Shown in pieces: positions 23,231 to 26,784 of a DNA stretch of 26,784 bases. Made by a program: the position numbers and the translations under genes. The notes below the pieces were generated by a model. That model was not told the DNA's origin and searched no databases. It saw only the letters and a program-made list of their open reading frames with translations. Every line of letters begins with the position of its first letter. Position 1 is the stretch's first letter. This DNA is from a bacterium (GTDB lineage Bacteria; Planctomycetota; J058; JAJDCP01), in contig JAUIEM010000091.1 in NCBI GenBank assembly GCA_030428695.1, positions 1 to 26,784 on the forward strand, written 5' to 3'.

Positions 23231-24082
23231 ATGAGACCGCTCGTCACCCTTCTCGTCCTCGGCCTGCTCGCCGCCCCCCTCGCCGCCCAGGCCGAGGACT
23301 CCGGCGACGCGGTCGTCGTCCTGCATCTGCGCAACGGCTCCAAGGTGCAGGGCAGCCTGCGCGACCTCGGCAGCCTCGTGCTCAAGACGCCCTACGGCAA
23401 GCTGGAGATCCCGATCGGCGACGTCCGCAGCTGGACCCGCGGCGCGAGCGAGGAGGACGAGCGCCAGGACGTCGTCCGCACCCCCCACGGCACCTACCGG
23501 GGCTGGCTGCTCAACGGCCTGGAGGGCTACGAGGTCGACACCGGCTTCGGGGTCCTGACGGTGCCGGCCGAGGCGATCCAGCGGCTGTCGGCCCGCGGCA
23601 CCGGGCTCGGCGACGACTTCGAGCTCGACACCCTGCTCGACTGGCGCATCCTCGGCGGAAGCTGGAGCGCCGGCGGCGGCGTGCTGAGCGCGAGCGAGCC
23701 GAGCGGCAGCTACACGAGCCAGATCCACTACGACTACGAGCTGCCGACCAGCTACACCCTGCGCTGCAAGCTGCGCGGCGACAACGTCGGGATCGTGTGG
23801 AACGCCGACGGCGTGACCAACCTCAACCTGCTGTGGCTGTCGTCGGGCTCATTCTACATGCGCACCGGCACGAACTGGCAGAACAACAACCTCGCGACCT
23901 GGGGCGTCGCGCCGGCCAGCGACGGGTACTACCACGTACGCCTCGAGGTCGACGGCCCACGCACCGTCGTCTTCAACAACGGCCAGCGCGTCGGCGAGAT
24001 CACGACGACCAGCCCCGGCTCCACGGCGGGCCTCTTCATCTACAGCGGCAACGGCACCTTCGACGACTTCCTGATCGAGTAG
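23231..24082 (+). CDS. Secreted LamG/concanavalin-like protein
   Basis: A 283-residue protein with a signal peptide (MRPLVTLLVLGLLAAPLAAQAED, cleavage likely after AQA about residue 21). Residues 25-130 form a strand-rich region in which 'LRNGSKVQGSLRDLGSLVLKTPYGKLEIPIGDVRSW' and 'TPHGTYRGWLLNGLEGYEVDTGFGVLTVPAEAIQRL' look like two copies of one SH3-like unit. Residues 135-283 resemble a jelly-roll LamG/DUF1080-type domain (ILGGSWSAGGGVLSASE, YTLRCKLRG, YHVRLEVDGPRTVVFNNGQRVGEI, AGLFIYSGNGTFDDFLIE). Such domains bind carbohydrate or other ligands outside the cell; the ligand is unknown. GGAGGA precedes ATG. Confidence 0.78.
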   Translation: MRPLVTLLVLGLLAAPLAAQAEDSGDAVVVLHLRNGSKVQGSLRDLGSLVLKTPYGKLEIPIGDVRSWTRGASEEDERQDVVRTPHGTYRGWLLNGLEGYEVDTGFGVLTVPAEAIQRLSARGTGLGDDFELDTLLDWRILGGSWSAGGGVLSASEPSGSYTSQIHYDYELPTSYTLRCKLRGDNVGIVWNADGVTNLNLLWLSSGSFYMRTGTNWQNNNLATWGVAPASDGYYHVRLEVDGPRTVVFNNGQRVGEITTTSPGSTAGLFIYSGNGTFDDFLIE

Positions 24083-24091
24083 GGCTCGCGG

Positions 24092-25279
24092 TCAGCTCTT
24101 CTGCGCCGGCTTCCGCTTCTTCGCCTTCGCCTTCTTCCGCCCGCCGGCCCGGGCCTTCACCCCGGCGGCGCAGACCTGGTCCCGGCCCTGGCGCTTGGCG
24201 CGGTAGAGGGCCTCGTCCGCGACCTCGAGCAGGCGCCCCTCCGTCCCCTCGGTGCGGGTGTCGGCGACGCCGACGCTCAGAGTGACCGCGACAGGCTGCT
24301 CCGGCCCCCCCTTCTCCGGCCGCAGGGGCAGGCGCTCCTCGCGCAGGAGCGCGCACGTCGCCTCGAGGTGGGGCACGGCCTGGGCGGAGGAGAGGCCGGG
24401 GAAGAGGACGGTGAACTCCTCGCCGCCGAAGCGGTACACCCGCGCCCCGCCGCTGGTCGCCTCGAGCTTGCGCGCGACCCAGACCAGCGCTTTGTCCCCT
24501 TCGGCGTGGCCGTAGCGGTCGTTGAGCTTCTTGAAGTGGTCGATGTCGCACATCGCGACCGCCGCCCGCCGCGGCAGCCGGGCGAGGGCCTCCCGCAAGG
24601 CGCGCCGTCCGGGCAGGCCGGTCAGCTCGTCGCGGAAGGCGAGCTGGTGCGCGTGCTCGATCAGCTCGACGACCAGCAGGAGCCCGGCGAGCGCGACGCC
24701 GAAGTCCGGCCGCCCGGCCACCGCCGCGAGAGCGAGGGCGGCGAGGACCTGGAAGGCCCAGGCCCGCCCCCGCGCCGCCCGCAAGAGCAGCACCAGCCCG
24801 GCCCCCAACCAGAGGCCGCTCACCAGCTGCGGGGCGGGCAGCGCGAAGGGCAGCGCCAGCGGCGCCCAGGCTCCCACCGCCTCGAGGGCGCCGCCGCGCC
24901 ACACCAGCCCCGCGCAGGCGACGACCAGGGCTGCCCCGAGTCCGGCGGCTCCGAGCGGGCTCAGCTGCCGATCGCCGAGCCCGCAGGCGACCAGGAACAG
25001 CGGCAGCGTGAGCTGCAGCGCCGCCGCGACCGCCGCGCCGTCGACCGGGTCCGGGAGGAAGCGCAGGCCGAGGATGCCGAGCAGCGCCGCCGCCACCACG
25101 AGCGGCGCCCGGCGGTGCAGGCGCCAGGCCAGCGCGACGGCGAGCGCCGGGAGCGCGGGCGCGAGGCGCGCGCACCAGGTCGCGAACAGCGGCTCCTCCC
25201 CGGCCTCGATCAGCACGATCAACGCCGCCCAGAAGACGACGCCGCCAGGGATGAGCAAAGTGCGCAGGAACCGGAGCAA
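24092..25279 (-). CDS. Membrane diguanylate cyclase (GGDEF)
   Basis: A 395-residue protein. About seven or eight membrane segments (residues 8-205, e.g. GGVVFWAALIVLI, PLVVAAALLGILGL, LPLFLVACGLG, GLWLGAGLVLLL) precede a GGDEF domain (about 213-375). It has DELTGLPGRRAL, CDIDHFKKLNDRYGHAEGD with metal-binding Asp245, and the active site RFGGEEF (283-289), so it should make cyclic di-GMP. The inhibitory I-site RxxD is absent: the residues before GGEEF read ARVYR. A lysine-rich tail (KKAKAKKRKPAQKS) follows. The TTG at 25277-25279 is chosen because GGAGG precedes it and it starts just before the first membrane segment; the longer open frame runs into low-complexity repeat. It overlaps nothing and ends 9 bp from the LamG gene. 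Confidence 0.85.
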   Translation of the reverse strand: MLRFLRTLLIPGGVVFWAALIVLIEAGEEPLFATWCARLAPALPALAVALAWRLHRRAPLVVAAALLGILGLRFLPDPVDGAAVAAALQLTLPLFLVACGLGDRQLSPLGAAGLGAALVVACAGLVWRGGALEAVGAWAPLALPFALPAPQLVSGLWLGAGLVLLLRAARGRAWAFQVLAALALAAVAGRPDFGVALAGLLLVVELIEHAHQLAFRDELTGLPGRRALREALARLPRRAAVAMCDIDHFKKLNDRYGHAEGDKALVWVARKLEATSGGARVYRFGGEEFTVLFPGLSSAQAVPHLEATCALLREERLPLRPEKGGPEQPVAVTLSVGVADTRTEGTEGRLLEVADEALYRAKRQGRDQVCAAGVKARAGGRKKAKAKKRKPAQKS

Positions 25280-25461
25280 GGCGCCTCCGAAGGTCGCGAG
25301 GGCGGGCGCTCGCAGCGCACCGCGGATCGGGCGGACGGTCCTCGCGGGGTCTGTTCCCTGTATCGGCCATCCGGGGGCGGGGCTTGGGCGAGAGGGAACC
25401 GGCAGCGTGCGGTGTGAGCCGCCATGGAGCGACAGCCAAGGCGAGAAAGAGCAGGCCTCTT

Positions 25462-25509
25462 CTCTGCGCCTCCGCGTCTCTGCGCCTCTGCGTTGAGCTC
25501 TTCTTCCTC
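25462..25509 (-). repeat. Dispersed 'NAEAQRRR' repeat, copy 2
   Basis: TTCTCTGCGCCTCCGCGTCT then CTGCGCCTCTGCGTTGAGC aligns with the copy at 934-986 with a handful of substitutions. The minus strand again reads LNAEAQRRG. It lies between the diguanylate cyclase and the secretin-like gene and passes straight into a 15 bp tandem array. With that array it accounts for most of the 345 bp gap 25280-25624; 25280-25461 shows nothing else. Confidence 0.65.
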
Positions 25510-25578
25510 TTCTCCCTCTTCCTCTTCTCCCTCTTCCTCTTCTCCCTCTTCCTCTTCTCCCTCTTCCTCTTCTCCCTC
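25504..25578. repeat. Five perfect 15 bp tandem repeats (pyrimidine tract)
   Basis: The unit TTCCTCTTCTCCCTC occurs five times in a row without mismatch, followed by degenerate TCC-rich sequence to about 25620. Read on the minus strand it would give repeating GEEEE. Perfect repeats of this kind are prone to slippage. It lies upstream of the diguanylate cyclase gene. Confidence 0.85.
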
Positions 25579-25624
25579 TTCCTCCTCTTCCTTTTTCCTC
25601 CTCTTCTTCAATCAACCAACCCCA

Positions 25625-26479
25625 TCATTCCATCTTCGACACCTCGACGACCTGCACGACGCAGCGCCCCTCGTCCGGCGCGTGGATGAACAGCACCCCG
25701 TGCCCCAGCGCGAGGCGCGCTTTGAACGCGGTGCGCACCTCGAGGAGCTCCGGCCGGGCCACCGGCCCATGCTCGGTCTCTTTCGCCGGAATCGGCCGCG
25801 CGATCTCCGACCAGACCGACTCGACCCGCAGGCCGACAACCTCGTCGTCGAGCATCACCGCGGTGCCGCTCTGCTCGATGCCCTCGCCGAGCGTCCGCAC
25901 CTCGGGCACGACCAGCGCGCCGACCGGCTCCACCGCGTCGTAGACCCGGTAGTCCGCGATGTAGACGAGCTCCGACTGGATCGTGATGGTGCCGCTCTGG
26001 CCGGAGTAGAGCGCCAGCCGCGGGGAGGAGATCGCGCGGAAGTCATCGTGGCCCTTCAACACCGCCTTCGTCCGCGCGAGCTCCCCCGGAGCCAGCGCGA
26101 CGCCGGAGTCCAGGGCGAGCTCCTCGACCGCCTCCTCGGGCAGGCTGCCGACCAGCCAGGAGAGATGCAGCACCGCCTGTTCGTGGAACCGGGCCGCGCG
26201 CATGAAGCCGTCGACCCAGGCGTGCTGCTTCGCGCTCCCCCGGACGACGAGCACGCCCGCGCCGAGCGCCTGCACGCTCTGCTCGGAGCCGGCCAGCGCG
26301 GGCTCGATGAAGTCCCGGACCGTCGAGACGAAGGTCTCACTGTACGCCAGCGCGGGCTGCTCCTCGAGGTTCTCGACCAGGTCGCGGAAGTCGTAGATCT
26401 CGGTCGTGGTCGTCGGCACCGGGATCGACTGGCTCCAGGCGGCGGCGCAGAGAAGAAGGAAGATGCAGGGATGTTTCAC
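25625..26479 (-). CDS. Secretin-like secreted protein
   Basis: A 284-residue protein with a signal peptide (MKHPCIFLLLCAAAWSQS). TTTTEIYDFRDLVENLEE resembles the start of a secretin N-domain, GAGVLVVRGSAKQHAWVDGFMRAARFHEQAVLHLSWLVGSLP matches the N-domain 'VxGxxxxHxxVxxLL' pattern, and ISSPRLALYSGQSGTITIQSELVYIADYRV resembles the start of the GspD/PilQ secretin core (SxPxLxxxxGQxAxIxVG). The full secretin barrel (about 250 residues) and its C-terminal signature are missing, so it cannot be a normal outer-membrane channel. GTG start overlaps the stop of the upstream membrane protein (GTGA). Confidence 0.7.
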   Translation of the reverse strand: MKHPCIFLLLCAAAWSQSIPVPTTTTEIYDFRDLVENLEEQPALAYSETFVSTVRDFIEPALAGSEQSVQALGAGVLVVRGSAKQHAWVDGFMRAARFHEQAVLHLSWLVGSLPEEAVEELALDSGVALAPGELARTKAVLKGHDDFRAISSPRLALYSGQSGTITIQSELVYIADYRVYDAVEPVGALVVPEVRTLGEGIEQSGTAVMLDDEVVGLRVESVWSEIARPIPAKETEHGPVARPELLEVRTAFKARLALGHGVLFIHAPDEGRCVVQVVEVSKME

Positions 26480-26778
26480 GGTCGCGGACCTCCTCGTTCG
26501 GTCTCCAGGATTCCTTGCGGCGTCTCCAGCCGCGTTCTCACCCCGCGCCCGTCGCGGGTGCGGGTCAGGGTGTGCGCCGGCGTGCGGCGCACCACCACCA
26601 GCTCGTAGCTCAACACGTGGGAGCGGCCTTCGGCGGCCACCGGCTCCGTCGGAGGAGCCGCCGGACGCGGCCAGAGCGCGGCCGCGAGCAGGGCCGCAGC
26701 GGCGGCGAGCGCCAGCCAGGGCCGCCAGCGCCGCCAGCGTCGGCGCGGCGTGGACGGCGCGGCCCCGACCGAGACCGA
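26476..26778 (-). CDS. Small single-pass membrane protein, start unresolved
   Basis: The minus-strand frame from near the right edge reads WRRWRPWLALAAAAALLAAA, then a short linker, then SHVLSYELVVVRRTPAHTLTRTRDGRGVRTRLE, ending at TGA 26476-26478. A positively charged stretch before one membrane helix and a short outside domain suggest a type II anchored protein. A TGA at 26779-26781 closes the frame upstream, and no ATG, GTG or TTG lies ahead of the membrane helix, so the start is unknown or the frame is disturbed near the edge. The stop overlaps the secretin-like start, so the two are co-transcribed. Confidence 0.5.
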   Translation of the reverse strand, partial: SVSVGAAPSTPRRRWRRWRPWLALAAAAALLAAALWPRPAAPPTEPVAAEGRSHVLSYELVVVRRTPAHTLTRTRDGRGVRTRLETPQGILETERGGPRP

Positions 26779-26784
26779 TCAGGC

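Noticed and set aside
25504..25578. CRISPR or direct-repeat array
   Set aside because: The 15 bp units are contiguous with no spacers and are simple pyrimidine sequence.
25280..25615. N-terminal extension of the diguanylate cyclase into Arg/Gly-rich repeats
   Set aside because: The extension is read through the tandem array and the NAEAQRRR repeat, with no ribosome binding site. The TTG with GGAGG just before the first membrane helix is better.

Overview
The window is very GC-rich DNA with densely packed genes on both strands. Several traits suggest a planctomycete-like bacterium: a large Ser/Thr kinase with the DWG variant of the DFG motif, a stand-alone secretin-like secreted protein, a KAP P-loop NTPase, a zinc-dependent phospholipase C-like protein, and dispersed repeats that read 'NAEAQRRR' on one strand. 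No rRNA or other taxonomic marker is present, so this assignment is inference.

Left part (1-6.9 kb). The 3' end of an AstD-like aldehyde dehydrogenase is followed by a 0.5 kb non-coding stretch with a long purine/pyrimidine inverted repeat. Next is a compact metabolic cluster: a PaaK-like AMP-forming ligase, a divergently transcribed and divergent isopropylmalate/isocitrate dehydrogenase homologue, and a tightly packed minus-strand operon of radical SAM enzyme, O-methyltransferase and Rieske oxygenase. I infer one small-molecule pathway (acyl activation, oxidative decarboxylation, hydroxylation or demethylation, methylation, radical chemistry) that I cannot name.

Centre-left (6.9-11.5 kb). 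Upstream of the radical SAM operon, on the other strand, is a textbook sigma-54 promoter with a cluster of candidate activator half-sites. It drives two tandem paralogous mini-genes, each with a good ribosome binding site. Each is interrupted at the same place by the same ~142 bp multi-hairpin element. Without the element each encodes a ~28-29 residue peptide with a shared N-terminus and a CxxCSAG motif. This is the most unusual structure in the window. A secreted propeller-like protein, a BtuF-like binding protein and a GltS-type glutamate:sodium symporter follow.

Centre (11.4-17.3 kb). A membrane-anchored Ser/Thr kinase converges on gltS through a dispersed repeat that supplies both C-termini. 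A fragment of glycogen phosphorylase lies in the gap before a group III-like phosphofructokinase, which is followed by a membrane protein with a helix-hairpin-helix-like segment. That gene overlaps, tail to tail, a KAP-family NTPase.

Right part (17.3-26.8 kb). KAP NTPase, zinc-dependent phospholipase C-like protein, a second copy of the dispersed repeat, formate-tetrahydrofolate ligase with an upstream membrane-anchored protein, a small coiled-coil protein, a secreted LamG-like protein, a membrane diguanylate cyclase, a second NAEAQRRR-type repeat with a 15 bp tandem array, and a secretin-like protein with a small membrane partner at the edge. I saw no tRNA, rRNA, CRISPR array or complete insertion sequence.
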